64,000 nucleotides of DNA from Volvariella volvacea V23 (GCA_000349905.1 KB722742.1:736354-800353); one strand, 5' to 3'. Counted from the stretch's first letter, positions 44,952-58,674 are shown. Notes: generated from the sequence alone by a model not told the origin. Translations and numbers: made by a program.

Positions 44952-47618
44952 TCAGGTGCTAGTAGAAACTGTCTCCGTAGAACTGGCAGGAGGGCAAATA
45001 CTATCTATGAGGCTTGAACCGCTCACAATACTGGTGGTCGCGATTAAAAACCTCCGTCCTAGTTATGTTGCTCAGCAACGTGGTTTTCATCCGCAATATG
45101 CAACTCACCTCGGTTTTGTCGGCTTACCCATCGCAATGCGGCTATCTCGGTATACGTGCAGCCTCCAAGGAAGAATACAACAGTTGTTGTCGCTTGTTCT
45201 CGGCTCCGTACTGGGCAGTAACGTTCATTCATCGGTTGAGCACCCATGCATACCGAAAAAAAGATAATGATGCTCACATAGGGAAGAGATAGAAGGGACA
45301 GCAGAGGTTTCAGCTAAACCTTGTTGTACGATATCAACTGTCTCGCCAGGGATGGTGGCCACAACATCCTCGAATCCCTTCCAGCCGACGATGGGATGGG
45401 CTTGAACTTTCCCCAAAGAGACTTTGCCCTGCGCTGCGGTGCCTTGGCTGGGGCCTTTCTCTTTGTCTGCAGGATTGCTAATCACACCACCCTTTTGCGC
45501 CACGCATTGGATTAATCGCACGCTGATAGGCGCATACCCTGAGTATACGAAGCTGATATCATTCTCCACTTCATCCAGGGCCTCAGGCGTGTCGTCAATG
45601 AGGAGCCTCAGAGATTTACGCAAGCCTGAGAAAGGATACTTTAGGCTGGCAAGCGAAGAGGGGCTCGAGGGAAACGGGTTAGGGAGCAAGACTGCGAGGG
45701 GTGCAGCAGCCAAAGACAAGAGTAATGGTAGATAATTGTAGCCATACGCCTGAGTTTAACAGTGTCAGAACTTTACAATGCATTCGGGAAGAGCAGTAGC
45801 AGGTCATACTTGCAACAGTTCGCGCTTAATGTTTTCCAGGGTTTTGGCCTTGATGCCATTCCCGGTGATGCTGGCAAGGCACAGAAGTCGCAAGACGATT
45901 CTAAAGTCTGCTCCTTGAGAGATTAAATCTTCAATTGCTGAGATCTGTGCGGGGACATCGTAGGAAGCCAACAAATCTGTTTGACGGGAATGAGTAGCTA
46001 TGACAAATAAGGCAACTACAGGACGCACTCTGCTGAATCTCTAAGGACTTGTTGAACATCTCTGTGCGTGTCCTAGGGAGTAATAACTCCGATAAGCCCG
46101 TGTCTTGCCCTTCGTGTGAGTATATTATTGCGCTGAGAAAGCAAAGACCTTACGGAGTTTCAAAGCTTGGTGCTCGGATTGTAGACCACCGAGCTTACCG
46201 ACGAAATCTCTTAGCTGAGCGACAGTCTTAGATTGAAGGTTGGTCTTGACGATGTGTTAGTTTAGCATGGGGAAAGGCACCCTGGCAGTCACCTTGTAGT
46301 TCTCATCCAAACGCCGCGCAATCTTGTTAAGGTGACGACCAACGTTGGCAAAGTTCAAGTCCCTTAACTCGGCGTACAAAGGGTCTGTAGAGTTTGTTAG
46401 ATGATGCTTCTTTTTTGCTTCTTTCTTCAATGCAGCGACCGGCGATGGGTTAGAAGGTGGGGACGTTGATGATCCTGCTGCAGGGGTAGAGGCGTTTGTT
46501 GGTGGAGCCAACAAGGAGGCGGGAATCTCGACATGTGCTGGTTATTGTCAGACCAATAGTCAACAAAATCACAATCCGCACTCACAGTTCTTTATTCCAA
46601 TTACCTCATCGATGAGTCCCTCATAAGTTAGTTGTGTGAGCATAGGTGTAACCAAGTCCACTCGACGGTCCAGAACGATCAAACTATCGATATGACTTTG
46701 TGATCCTGGACGTGTAGCATCGTTCGTTGAATTCGAAGAGTTTGAACGAGTTATGAGGGTCGCGAGGCGCTGAAAGGAATGAATACAAGTCCGATCTCCC
46801 CGCGTTCATACTCACTGCAGAATAATCACCCTTTCCAACAATTCTCGGAAATTGGCCATATATCTTTTGGATGGTATTCAGAGCCAACGCGGAGTCGTGA
46901 ATTACAGTCTCGTCACCATCCTGACAAAATGTGAGCACGAGTCTCGGACAAGGGTCTAGATACTTACAACCCACAATTGTTTAAACGCCCCATCGTATTC
47001 CAGGGATATCACGTCGTCTGCCAGGGGAATAAATTGCAGATTGTACGATGATATTATCACATCCCCCAGCACCCCTTCTTCTTCAAACACGCGTGAAACA
47101 AGAATCGATGTCCTCGGCACCAGGAACAGAGTGTAGAGGTGCTTCTTTCCCTCTCGCCGGTGTCGCTTGATTTGATCTAGGGATGTGAAAAGAACTATAC
47201 AAAGCAGGTGAAGACCAAACGCACCAGCGATAACTCTTACATATTTGATAGCAGGGCGACATAGGTAAATGATGTTGGCGGTAGTAGATGTGAGAGGACC
47301 TGACTCGAGCCAGAACATCTTGTCTACTCCATGGTGCTAGTGCAATCGTTAAGTGTCGTTTGAAAGGATATTGCAAGGCTCCCAACCTTTAGAAGCGCCA
47401 CCTCAGTGACAAGTCCTAAAGGCCCAGCCAATGAAGGATCCAACACGAGAGTCTTTGCTCCATTCACCTAAAGTGGGTCGGAAAAAGCTCGCCTTGTCGA
47501 GAAAATGACGTACTGAATTGAGAGCATCAACCAACGCCTTCTTCGCGATTTCCTTGAGCACACTCACATCGACAACCGAATCGTCATGCTGACTGCCGGT
47601 CTGGTCATCAGAGGACAT
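44952..47618 (-). CDS. VPS33: Sec1/Munc18-family vacuolar sorting protein VPS33
   Basis: VPS33 is the SM subunit of the HOPS and CORVET tethers and templates SNARE assembly for endosome and vacuole fusion. The start [13 protein letters not shown] at 47618 leads through short exons into [23 protein letters not shown] and [28 protein letters not shown], which match VPS33 and not Sec1 or Sly1. Further exons carry [22 protein letters not shown] near 46600. The C-terminal part has [22 protein letters not shown] near 45150. A last intron near 45060 brings in [18 protein letters not shown], giving the family's normal end and a stop at 44952. At least ten introns are present. NTE1 lies 118 bp upstream on the same strand. 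Confidence 0.9.
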
Positions 47619-47736
47619 GGATGGAAAGCGGGGAAGGCTACAGTATATACTTTCCATTTCTGGCTAAAATACATGACAACATGAACGGCTATCTAGGTAA
47701 GTGTCTCTCACGGTACTGAACGATAACTGGCGCATG

Positions 47737-50700
47737 CTATATGGAGTTTCTCCTCGCACTCTGGCCCTTTTTCTTTCCCAATTTAACGTCGGCTCCATCT
47801 AGAGCGGCTGAAGGTAAACGCCCTTCTCCTTCGAGTTTTTCCAAGATGTTTACTGCTGTCTGGTAACCTAATTTTTGGATTTCCTCGAACTTTCCAAATT
47901 GCAATGTCCCGTACTGAATGTGATATTTGTGAGCACCTACATTGATCCTTATTACGATCAAGGGACTCACCTCCTGCACTGGCATGCCTATGTATAAGCA
48001 CCCTTTTGTCACTTTGGCATCTTCAAGCGTATTTACACTTGAAACACTCGAGGGACGTGAGAGGGTGACGACAATGACATGACAGGACTCACTATGCCAA
48101 GCGACTCTGGATTTCAGTGATTGCAGGAATGTGACGTGCGTTGGAAAAGGGATTCCATCGATTGATCAGCAGCCACCAACCCGAAACAGTGTCACCAAAG
48201 TTCCTGGGGGAATTGTCGTCCAACTAATGGTGTGCGGACAAGGGCAATGTGTTATAATAGAGTGGAGAAATGTTAAGGTATGACGTACGGAGCCAACATC
48301 ACACGCGAAAACCGCACTGGCACCCATAGACAGCATTGTTGAGACCTGAAAAGGAAGCTGAGTAACAGGTGACTGGGCCGAATATGTGTAAGTACCGGGA
48401 GGTTATCCACTAGGCGCGCGATATTCAGTACCATTGCTGTATAATCGCAATTTCAGACTTACAATAACCGCCATCCACGAGCATACTCCCATTATCACAC
48501 AAGGGTGGCAGAAGACCGACCAGGGTCATGGATGCACCTGGGATGGTGTGAGCGCAAGAATCTAGAAGGATTTAGCGGCCCTACGAATATATCTCCATGC
48601 ATAACCCGTCTCGTGGATGTTCATCTGTGATGTAATGATATTCGTCGTGTTGCAAAAGTATGGTAGCCACATGTCCTCGATGTGCAAATCGTAGAAGGCC
48701 TAAGGATTGAACTATTGTTAGAACTGTATAGCCTAAAGCCCAAGAAGTGGAGCCAAACCTTATAAATCGAGCGATTGAATTCATGTCCCTGAACTAACAT
48801 TTCAGAAAGCGCATCCACACTAGAACAAATGCACGAACAGTAGTATAAGCCACAAGTGGGTAGGTCACATCGGATAATATTCGCCAGATGTTTCCCATCC
48901 GACCGCTAAACTGTTTCACTCTCCCGGAGCTCGAAATGAGATCTCCTTCGCGCGCATAAAGGCCACCAACGAAAGCCCCAATGCTCGTTCCTATGGGTTA
49001 TCAGAGCCAGATAGGAAATTAAAAATCGGTCCGTACCTCCAATATGATCTATGGGTATGCCACGCTCTTCTAGAGCTTGTATAAGACCCTACATTGCAAT
49101 GTTTAGCTGGAAGCATCAACCATAGGATCACGACAAACCAGATGTGCAATACCACGTGCACCACCTCCACCAAGGACTAGGCCAATGGACTTTCCACATA
49201 TCCTCCGCGCCAAACGCGCAAAGTCATTTGTGTGTGGAAGGCGCTGCGGTCGGTACTCGACTGATACTTTTCGGTACTTCTGGATTTCGTTTTGAACCTT
49301 ATCCTTGAGGTTTTTGAGGGCAACCACTGCGTCTGGGTCCTTGATGACAGGTGGTGCCTTCGGTAGCCATTGCGAAACCTCCTGTAGACATGTAAGTATC
49401 ATCGGAAACTTGACCAAATTGTACAGGTCGTCACATACAGGTAACTCTACATGAAGATGCTGGTGAACCCAAGGTCGGTTCTGTTGTAGTTATGATTGGC
49501 GTGTGAGCTGGAAAAGGACAGCGAGGCAAGTAAGCCAATACCTTGAGCCACTCCCGCGTTGACCCCGGTACAACACTGCGGTCAGGGTGCAACAAAATAA
49601 GCTCCTTCCGGGCAGTAGTCTTCATGGATAGCAGGAGGCGTTCATATTCCCCAAGTGACGGATCATCACCCATACCAACAATCATAACACAGTCTGCCTG
49701 ATACAATATATATTGAATTCAAAAAAAGCTTCCAGGCGAAACTGTTCTTACCTGACGAATGCAAGTGTGTGTCCAAGAACTGTTGACCGGAGAGTCAGCG
49801 ACGTACAAAACTGCACGATATCGCTGCTCCTGATCTGCCAACCAACCTGCCGACTAGGCCAAGTCAGTAACACCCCTAGCGAGCATGGGTGACTTACTTT
49901 CAACTTCCCCATCCTTGTGAAGGCATGACGACCGAGATGCGTTGAGATAGAAGCTTGATTCAAATACGATGTCGAAGCCCCCATGGCCTCCAACGCAGTA
50001 TGCAGTTTCCGCGCGAATTCGTTGACTGGTACATTGCGAGAAACTGGAAGGATTGCTACCGTTTTCAGGTTAGTGTTGTTGTAACCAAGCTCGAGGGTGT
50101 TTCGCGTAGCTGGACTAGATGAAGCGTCTATTTCATCCCTCACACGGGAAGCAATCATCCGGAGCAACCTTAATAGCATCGTGAATTTAGCAGGAACGGA
50201 CGAAGGCCAGCAGCTCACTTACTGCGCTGTTGTCTGTGGGTTCCTTGCAGAAATTGCGTTGAACAGTGTTTGTGGCATCCTAATTAACTCGGTATCCCGG
50301 ATAGCGTGCACAGTTGTTCTGCGAGGAGAGCTAGTGATGACGTCGAGTTCACCGACGCTGTCACCCTGTCCATATTCCCCTACTATGTTCACTGCACCGT
50401 GCTCCGACTCTGTAATTGCCCGAAGTCGACCGTTGATGACGATGTAAAAGCTATCGCTAACATCGTTTGGTCGCCAAAGCACCTGACCCGCATCAACTTG
50501 CATCCAGTCCAGGGAAGCATCAATATGTAACACTGCGACAATTCGTGAGCAGAATTAACCAAAATTCAGACCCAGCACTAACCCAAAGGAGATAGCATCG
50601 AAATCAATCTTTTGGCCAACGTTAATAAAACGATGGGGCGCTTTTCAAGCAGCCTTTCTAGCGCATCTGCAGGCAGAAAACCGACGTATGTATCCGTTTT

Positions 50701-53243
50701 TGCTTTAATGTCAACATACGAGGCAGTATTGCAGAGAGAGGCTGAATATAACTCGTAAGTTCAATCCTTTCGTAAATCTCGCCACTTACCTAAGTAACCC
50801 GCAATACCTCCAGGTTTAACGGTGAATAATAATTTCTCTTCATCAACACTTACGAGGCGCGAGCGGCGGTGATCATGAGACTCAAGATCTGGTACTCTCG
50901 TAGCCGATTTGGACTTCAGATGATCAGGGCGAGGGATCAAGATGTCAAGGAAACCATCAATAACATAGTACAGGCCTTAGCTTGTCAGTACCTGAGCAGA
51001 TCCACAAGGAAATCCTCTTACCTGTGTTGTGCTCTCCTGCTCTCGCCAAGACTGATCCGGCTGGGAAGAAGAGAATCTCAACTTCATTGTCCAAGCCACT
51101 CATCCTCCCACCAGACGGGGGCATAGAGGCAGAACCCGTCATGCTAGAGGCATCATCTCCCAGGTCGAGCAACGAAAGTGAACCGAAGGCAGAGTTGAAT
51201 GTTTCCGAGGGACGGCGTGTATCCCGTGCTCCAACTGCATGAAGCCCTGGCGAGGCGTCTGGAGAGTCCGAAGAGCTGAATGGGGGTTGTAATAACCCGA
51301 TTGACTTTGCTATACAAGACATAACAGCATCTTTAAGGTCAAAGTCGTCGCGAATGCTCTTCGTCGTCAGACTGTGTCTATCACTCTCATCCGATGGAAA
51401 TGGTGATGCCGTGAGTGGGGCTTTTAGACCGTTGTGACGACTGGACGACCTAACCGGATCGCTGGCACTGCCGCTAGATACGAAGAGGTCGCCTGCGTGA
51501 ACAGTTTGGCGACGATAAAAGGGTGTTGCGTTGTTCATCAAAGATGTCTGCTTTGTACTCAAAGCCTTTCCGTTTTTTCCTGTCTGTGAGAAGATCGAAC
51601 TCTGCCTAGATTTCTCTTTCGAAGGTATTAAAGTCGGCGATTGGCTATAGGACGTGTAATCTGTGTCTGCATCTGATGTTGCACTAGCAGCGCCGTCAAA
51701 GCGCTGTCGGAGATACTGAAGGCCGCCGCCTTCATAAAAAGATGAAGGCAACGGGTGACAAGCAATCTCGTTGATAGCCTTTTCTGTACGCAGAACCTCA
51801 CTTGTCAATCCTAGATATTTATGTGCCGCACTAAAGGTGACGCGAGAGAAGCGAGCGAGGATAACTGGTATCGTATATATCATTAATTGGAAGAGTGAAT
51901 TTGCAAAGAATAACCAACCTTGTACAATATGTCCAGTTGCCTTAGGGAATTTTTGGGTTAACCTCCGAAAAGCTTCTGCGGGGATGACAGCTAGAGTTGT
52001 ATCCTCTGCTGCGCGAGCAACAAGCCCGGGCCGTACAGTGTTCGGATATGCTGCTTCTGATGCTGACGGGGAGTGAGGGTCGGATTCAGGTCGTACAGAG
52101 TGATTTGGTGAGGTTGAATGGGAAGAAGACGAGATGGTGTCGTGCGCATGGACTGTCGAAGCAGAGGAGATTGAAGACTTCCGCGCGCCATTAGCAGCCT
52201 TAGACTCTGACTCAAGGTCAAGGTGAGGGACATCGGAGTCCGCTTCACGATGACTGACGCTTGCAGGAGGGGAAAATGCACTACTTAAACCCGTCGTGTC
52301 CACCCCTTCCTCCGGCCATCTTAATTTAACATCCTCCGTAAACAGACTCAGAATGGTGAACAAACTGGATAATGTACCCCCACTTCCTACTTCATTGATC
52401 AGCTGATACCCATTCATGTTTTCGTCCTCCCAGATGCTCGGGTGGTGTGCATTTGGTTGGTTGGTTTGCGCATATACCTGTACCATTCCGTCTATTACGC
52501 AATAGAAGCTCTTATCTTGATCCAAGGACATGCTATCGCCTGCAATAAGGCGTCGTGTTTGCAGGTGCCTGGCGAGTTCATGGAAGACCTGAGAAGACGC
52601 TAAGTCGTGGGCTGGGTAAGCGTATAGATTTGACCAACTGGTTTTTCTAGCTAAAGGATAATGAGCGGCCTTGCTGTGAAGAAGGGAAGAATGACTCACA
52701 AATCCAAATACCCGAACTGCCTGCAAAAAGTCGTCGAGGTAGTTGTGAAAGGGTGGTGGAGGTTCTAGGCCAACAGTGAGTTTCTGGAGGGTTCCGGAGA
52801 TAAACGACTCACCAGTGTTGACATCAGGGTGCAATTCGTTGATATCAGCTTTTACGAGGGGTGGCTCTTTGAGGTGCGTGTAGACATCCAGGTATTTGAA
52901 TCTGATCCAATAGTTGAGAGCAATTGCGGACACCACGAATATGACGACAAAGTTCCAGAAATTCAGCTAAAAACGCTTTAGTGCCACTGACAGACACATT
53001 TGGCAGAAGACTCACCGTCAGCGTCATAGAATAAGAGAGGATTGAGTAGATTAATCGAGGGATTGAAATCGTCGCAAACGCTACAAGCGCCTTTGCCCAT
53101 GAGAGGAGCCATACTGCACGACTGAGGAAATGCGCCCAGAATCAATAATTGCAGAGCGACTCACATGTAACCCAGAAACAAGCCGAGACTAGGGAAAGTA
53201 ATGGATGTCGGTCTGACATGGACTCGAGAACGTCAGCTTCCAT
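47737..53243 (-). CDS. NTE1: Lysophospholipase NTE1 (neuropathy target esterase type)
   Basis: NTE1 is an endoplasmic-reticulum membrane enzyme that deacylates phosphatidylcholine to glycerophosphocholine. The chosen start ([13 protein letters not shown], 53243) precedes several hydrophobic segments, including [19 protein letters not shown] near 52920. Cyclic-nucleotide-binding-like domains follow: one near 52300-52800, one near 50800-51070 after a Ser-rich linker, and one at 50219-50533 ([17 protein letters not shown]). The patatin-like domain has the oxyanion loop [12 protein letters not shown] near 49160, [18 protein letters not shown] near 48980 with the catalytic Ser, and LVDGGY near 48470 with the catalytic Asp. 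The C-terminus ([20 protein letters not shown]) is basic. The gene spans 5.5 kb with many introns. Domain order is that of fungal Nte1. Confidence 0.92.
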
Positions 53244-53538
53244 GATGGTAGAAGTGAGAGAGTAGATATCGCTTGTGCTCGTCGTAATGGTCCATGGGCA
53301 CTAATTAGGAAACCTTTCTAAATTTGTGATACCGTACGTCATGGCAATTTACTGTGCTGCCGCATTGCCTCTCTCATGGGTCCAAGCCAACCCCCGGACT
53401 TCTGTCCGGAGAGCAAAATCAGACGGTTTGGGGTGCATTTCATTTCTCCTTTTACATCGGCGGGTTACAGTACATCTCCTTCGGTGCAATCTGGGCTATC
53501 AGTCGTCTTAGGTCCCGTCACAGAAGCCCTGGGCTCAA

Positions 53539-55857
53539 TTAGAACGAATGTTCCGTCGAATCCTTCCCCACTGCAGAAGTACTAGACGAGCCTGAAGAAA
53601 CCGTCTGCAGAATTCTATCGATGTAATTGGCGCCACTCCTGCATGTCTTGGTCAGACAATACAGGCCAAAACGTTCGTCAACATGTACGTACCATTTCTG
53701 ATGGGTCAAGACGTCGCAACCAATTTCTTTTTCCTTGCGTTGAATCAGTTCCACATACGCGAGCATGCCGTCCTCCTTGAAACGAGCAGCCAATTCCGCT
53801 GGAGCAGAGATATGAGCAACACGCATGAAACAAGACTAGACGGCGTACCAGTAGTCACTGCACCACTATGCAGACCAGCGAGCGAGATGAGCTGAAGAAC
53901 GAATCTAAGGCGTCAAATTAGTAACCTCATTCCTCCGTATAGGTAAAATGTGTCCTCACCCCTCTTTTGCGAGGTCCCAGACGAAGTTCTTCAGGTCGGC
54001 ATCTGGATACGGAAGTCAGAGTCCGTTTTCTTCCCATACAGGAAGGATGCTCACCTGTGAAGCCATGCTGAGACCAGTTGAAGCTTGGGCTTAGGTTGTA
54101 AACGAACCATCTAATGAAAAGCTTAGAATCTAGGTGTTAAATCCAGTACAATCGGCTTACTTTCCAGGGAACTTTTCTCTGATCTTGCGTGCAAAGTAGC
54201 GCGCTTGTTCGATATCGGGCTTTTTGGTCTCTAGCCACAAAAGATCCGCATATGGTGCAAATGCCATAGTGCGTTTGATAGCGGCCTGAAGACGATTATT
54301 ACTCGCAGTACATGTATTGATAGCCTCATTACTCACCTCAATACCGCCTGTGTAATGATAGTACCCTTCCCGCGTTCGAGGTGCTGTAATTCGTTAATAC
54401 CAAGCAGTAAATAAACGCACGTAATATACACTCACCATCCCAATCCCAGAAGACGGGTTCTCCAAGAATTGAGGTTGCAACCTCACGAGCTTCGGTGTTG
54501 GACTTTCCTGCAACAGCAGCGAGGTACTTGGCTAACGCTGCGCCCTTGTCCGCTATAGTTGACTGATTGATTGCGTTTTCGACGGCTGTAAAGAAGTCGG
54601 AAAGTGAAACTTGTATTATCTTAAGTGCTTCATACCTTGGTTGAACGTGCACAAGGCATGCTGTTCACTCCATTCCTTCTCAAGTTGGTCGACTTCTGCA
54701 CCAGTTGCTCCACGAGCCTCGGCTTCCGCCAGCAATTGGGCAAGTGGAGTTCCGCGAGTCGTCGTGCCCAGCATAAACTCATGATCATTGACGTCCACAC
54801 TCGAGGAAATGAGTTTGCCAGACTCTGAATCTGTTCTGGCAATTAGCATCATGGTGGACTTGAGCACGTCAAGCTGGTATCTTGCAGAAATTAGGCGAGA
54901 AATATGGGTAGATGATGGAACCAGAACTTTTCCTGCCAAATGACCGCACTACGACATCATGAGTGAAAGGTACTCCAGAAATAGGAGAAGTATCACCTTC
55001 TTTCCACCATGGAGTTGATCCTCGAGGTGGATGGCGGAAGCACCCTACAACATGGTGAGCTCAAACCAGGCATAGAATTCACCACTTACCGACTCGGCAA
55101 AGAGCTTCGTCAACTTCATCACTGCAGAGAGGCCTCCATGCCTACAAAATGCTCAGAACAAGAGAATGACGAGTTCTGGGAACCTCGTACCCGGTATCAG
55201 CATCCGCAATGATGGGTCGCAAGTAGTCCACGTAAGGGAGTTTTGCTCGTTGCTCGGGAGTGACGGACATCCTCTCGTCGAAGTGCTTTTTGTCATGGAG
55301 TTGCTGGGCTCGGAAGAGTCGGTGTACCTGGTTGGGGACTGTAGTGTAGGGGTAGTCTCTACATTCGCAGCTGCATCATTACCAACGTATGCTAGAGATG
55401 ACAATGCCTACCCCAGATCTGGACCGACTTCGTTGTTCCCTGTTGTCAACACGCTTGATGCAGCCCAACCGGAAACGTAGACTACTTCTTGGTGCTTCGC
55501 CATTTGGGTCATTTGTACCGGATCTATGGCCCCCATTGTGTGAACAGGCCTGCCTTCATCCGCTGCTTCTGACAAGACGCAATGTAGCTTGTCCGCCAGC
55601 AAGTTGGAAGGCAATGGCAGGACTGGCATTGAGCCTTGCTTTGTCGCTACGGATTCGGCAGTATATGGACGTTTGATGTCCTTGAAGCGTTGTTGAGCGA
55701 AAAAGGTCTCCATTTCAGATGTGCGCTGCTTCAATAGTGCAGTTTCTTCATCTGCAGTGGGAGGTTTGAGCGGTAGAGACGGGTAAGTTGCTGTTGAAGA
55801 CATGGGCCGGCTCCAAGAGCGAAGACCCCTTACAACGACGCGTCTTGAGGACAACAT
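53539..55857 (-). CDS. Isocitrate lyase / methylisocitrate lyase family enzyme
   Basis: The enzyme cleaves isocitrate to glyoxylate and succinate (glyoxylate cycle) or 2-methylisocitrate to pyruvate and succinate (methylcitrate cycle). Family marks are [66 protein letters not shown] and, across an intron, [11 protein letters not shown]. The catalytic KKCGH signature is split exactly before the Cys codon. The C-terminus reads [12 protein letters not shown] then [15 protein letters not shown]. The N-terminus ([17 protein letters not shown]) is Arg-rich, lacks acidic residues and looks like a mitochondrial presequence. That favours the mitochondrial methylisocitrate lyase, but the active-site residues needed to decide were not compared. 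[10 protein letters not shown] at 55803 is an alternative start. It is head-to-head with the E2 gene. Confidence 0.85.
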
Positions 55858-56020
55858 ACTGCGTTTGAATGAAGAAAGTAGGGAGAAGTAGGAAGAGATG
55901 ATATATAATGTGTCCCCGGGATGGGACAAGGAAGATCCGGAATTGCCGCTTTCGTTAACCCATCACGCCTTTGATCCTCCGCGCTTCATCTAACACGCAC
56001 CACACTTCCCCTCATCTGCC
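55858..56020. promoter_or_regulatory. Bidirectional promoter, ICL-family gene / E2 gene
   Basis: 163 bp separate the start codons of these two divergent genes. A TATATAATG run lies at about 55899-55907, roughly 45 bp before the lyase start, in a position where it could serve either direction. No activator site was recognised. Confidence 0.4.
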
Positions 56021-58674
56021 ATGACGCGGACAAAGAGGCGTACCATTTCACCTGATCCTGGTCCGAGTAGGAATAGAAAGCGCTCGCGTCTCGCATTGGC
56101 CGCTGATCCAATTATCGTTGAGGATGAAGATGACATGGATGTGATTCTAGCTCGTATAAAGGAGCAGCAGGACAGCGAGAAACTCGCAAGACTTCAGGAA
56201 GAGCAGGGGTTGGGGGTAGCTGGTCCTAGTGTGGCTCCACAGAGCGTTTCATCCGATGAAGCCCTTGCGAGAAAGCTTGCTCGTGAGTGGGGCCACGAGG
56301 TCATTGAAATTGACTCGGATTCAGATGGGGTAATCAACATTGACGACGCCGTGGGTGATGAACACATTAGCGCGCCCAACATGCGAGAGCTTATCACGGA
56401 AGAAGGGAATGATATTTCACCAGACCAGCATCTCGAACAGTTCCGTTCAATATTCACAGCCGTGCAGCCCTGTCGCAAGTGTTCGAAGGCTATAGCTGCC
56501 CCACGGGGTTTCGTAAGTAATACAATTATGGTGTTAAACGTATTAATTTGATATTTTTCAGGTTGTATTTAAGAACTTAACGGGCCCCATGCCCGCCAGT
56601 CTTGGTAGGCTTCTTCATGTGTACTGTTCATCTTGTCGCACGAGCCATTGCCGTGGATGTCTCAACGTTGTACCATGCAAGCCGACGTGCAAAGGAGGCC
56701 CTGATTGTCCAGTGGTCTCATGCTGTGCAGAATTGCGGGCTATCGCCCTATTCGAAGCTCTTGGTGGATTTGATAGGCTGTACCTTGGGGAGCGTGCATC
56801 GTCCGAGAGTCGTGCTCAAGCAAACCTTGAGAAAAGGAAGCAAAAATCCAAGAGCGACAACGGTGTTGGTTATGGCAAGGGCAGCTCTGGAGGAAGCTAT
56901 CGAGGGGGTCGAACCGGGAATGCTGGTTTATCTAGGCGGAAACGGCTAGATGACCATTGGGACGATACACTCGTTGCAGCGCTCACTACTATCTCATCTC
57001 TTTTACCTTCACCGTGTGCAGAAAATCCCTCAGTCTACGACATGCTCCCCCATCCATCTATCGGACCACTTCTTCTCGTCTCTTATCTCCCGGGTCTTCT
57101 GGTTACTCTTCTGCGCAACGACTCTGTCACTGACTGGATCGCACGTGAACCCCTATATCAATCCATGCTAGACCTCCTTCGTCGCTTGTCTGATCATGAA
57201 TTAACGGTCTCCGTGCTTACTGGAAAGAGATGGGTGATAAAAGATAGCAAGGGCCTTGAGGCCTGGATGTGGGATGAAACAGAAATTGAATGGGAGGACG
57301 CCGGGTCGGACGAGAATACTGCATCGGGGCCTCCTATCTATCATCATTTCCAGAGATTGACGAAGCAATCGCAAGCCTTTCTGTCTGGGGCTTCACAGAG
57401 CTTGGAAACCGCAGAGGAACCCGACGAGACGATGATTAAGGGGTTGTCATTATGTGGCGAGATCATTGCGGCCAATGATACTATAGAGAGGGCGTGCACC
57501 ATCCTTGAGAATATTGCAAATAAACATTCCAATAGCACATCTGCACGCTCTGATAAAGGGAAAGGACGTGCTCCCGCACCTCGTAACCTGGAAGCTCAGT
57601 ACAGCCAAGCTTGCGAGAAGACAGCATTCAGATACGTACTGCTGCATGACGATAATGGTCAATACCGGGATTTCAATTTCATTAGGGAGATTCAAACCAC
57701 TCAGAATTCAACGCGAAACCCTAAGGACCGTCTTCATCTCATTAAAGAATTGGCTGTAATGGCAACAAGCCTCCCGCCGGGCATTTGGGTTAGAGTCGAC
57801 GAAGTCAGAAATGATGTGATGTGGGTTTAATATTTCGCTGCAATATGTATACAAACTGAGTCTGGGGCTTTATACAGCAAGGTTATGATTGCAGGACCGC
57901 AGGGGACACCCTATGCGGGAGGCTTGTTCGAGTTTGATTGCTTCATCCCGTTACAATATCCAAATGGGCCCCCAATCATGCACTTCCGTACCACGGGTGG
58001 TGGGCTTGTACGCTTTAATCCAAATCTCTATGAGGGCGGCAAGGTTTGCTTATCCTTGCTCGGCACTTGGCAAGGAAGGTGAGCACAGTCTGCACGATTT
58101 ATGAGATGTGAATTGCCCTCATCTCTTCTAGACCAGAGGAACAGTGGACTTCGAAGTCGACCCTTCTCCAGGTATTCGTGAGCATTCAGGGTATGATTTT
58201 TGTTGAGCTTCCTTATTTCAACGAGTGAGTTGCAACAATTGCATGAATATTTGTTTAGTATTGATCACTTCGAGGGCAGACCGGGATATGGTGCACCGAA
58301 TCCCAAAAGCTCTGCCAGCATTCAATATAACCAGAGGATAATCCTGGAAACAACCCGACTGGGAATCGTTGATTGGCTTTCGGACGGGATGCGCAGCAGC
58401 ATCTGGGCGGTTTGTCTTTCAAAATGATTGATAATTTGGCATTCATATTTGATCTAGGATGTCATCAAATCTCACTTTACTATATGGAAGGATACCATCC
58501 GCGAGCAGTTAGTGCCCTTTCATTCAATCTCATGACTTCGTACTTACCTCTTCTGGCCATAGAATAACCCAATGGGCCAAGCTCAATCCCAGCATAAGAC
58601 ATAACAATGGAAGAGACCTCCTCGCAGACTATGATTCCGGGATTCAACGCATACAACGGTGGAATATAGGTTAA
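56021..58674 (+). CDS. Large UBE2O-like ubiquitin-conjugating enzyme with N-terminal Cys-rich region
   Basis: This is a predicted E2, perhaps a combined E2/E3 as in UBE2O and BIRC6. Exon 1 (56021-56512) is acidic with basic nuclear-signal-like KRRT and RKRSR clusters; VIEIDSDSD at about residue 94 looks like a SUMO-interaction motif. CRKCSKAI ends exon 1, and exon 2 adds [23 protein letters not shown] and CPVVSCC, a zinc-binding RING-like array. A helical region of about 350 residues follows. The UBC fold starts near [13 protein letters not shown] and continues through [21 protein letters not shown] and [20 protein letters not shown] (active-site Cys). [18 protein letters not shown] comes next. 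The end reads [12 protein letters not shown] spliced to [10 protein letters not shown]..., stop at 58674. The final splice is inferred; without it the protein stops at 58535. Confidence 0.83.

Noticed and set aside
58181..58210. Possible frame break in the E2 gene between SIQG and the conserved VELPYFN segment
   Set aside because: I could not settle the exact length of the T run by eye, and the position of the overlapping open frame fits an uninterrupted gene, so I do not claim a frameshift.
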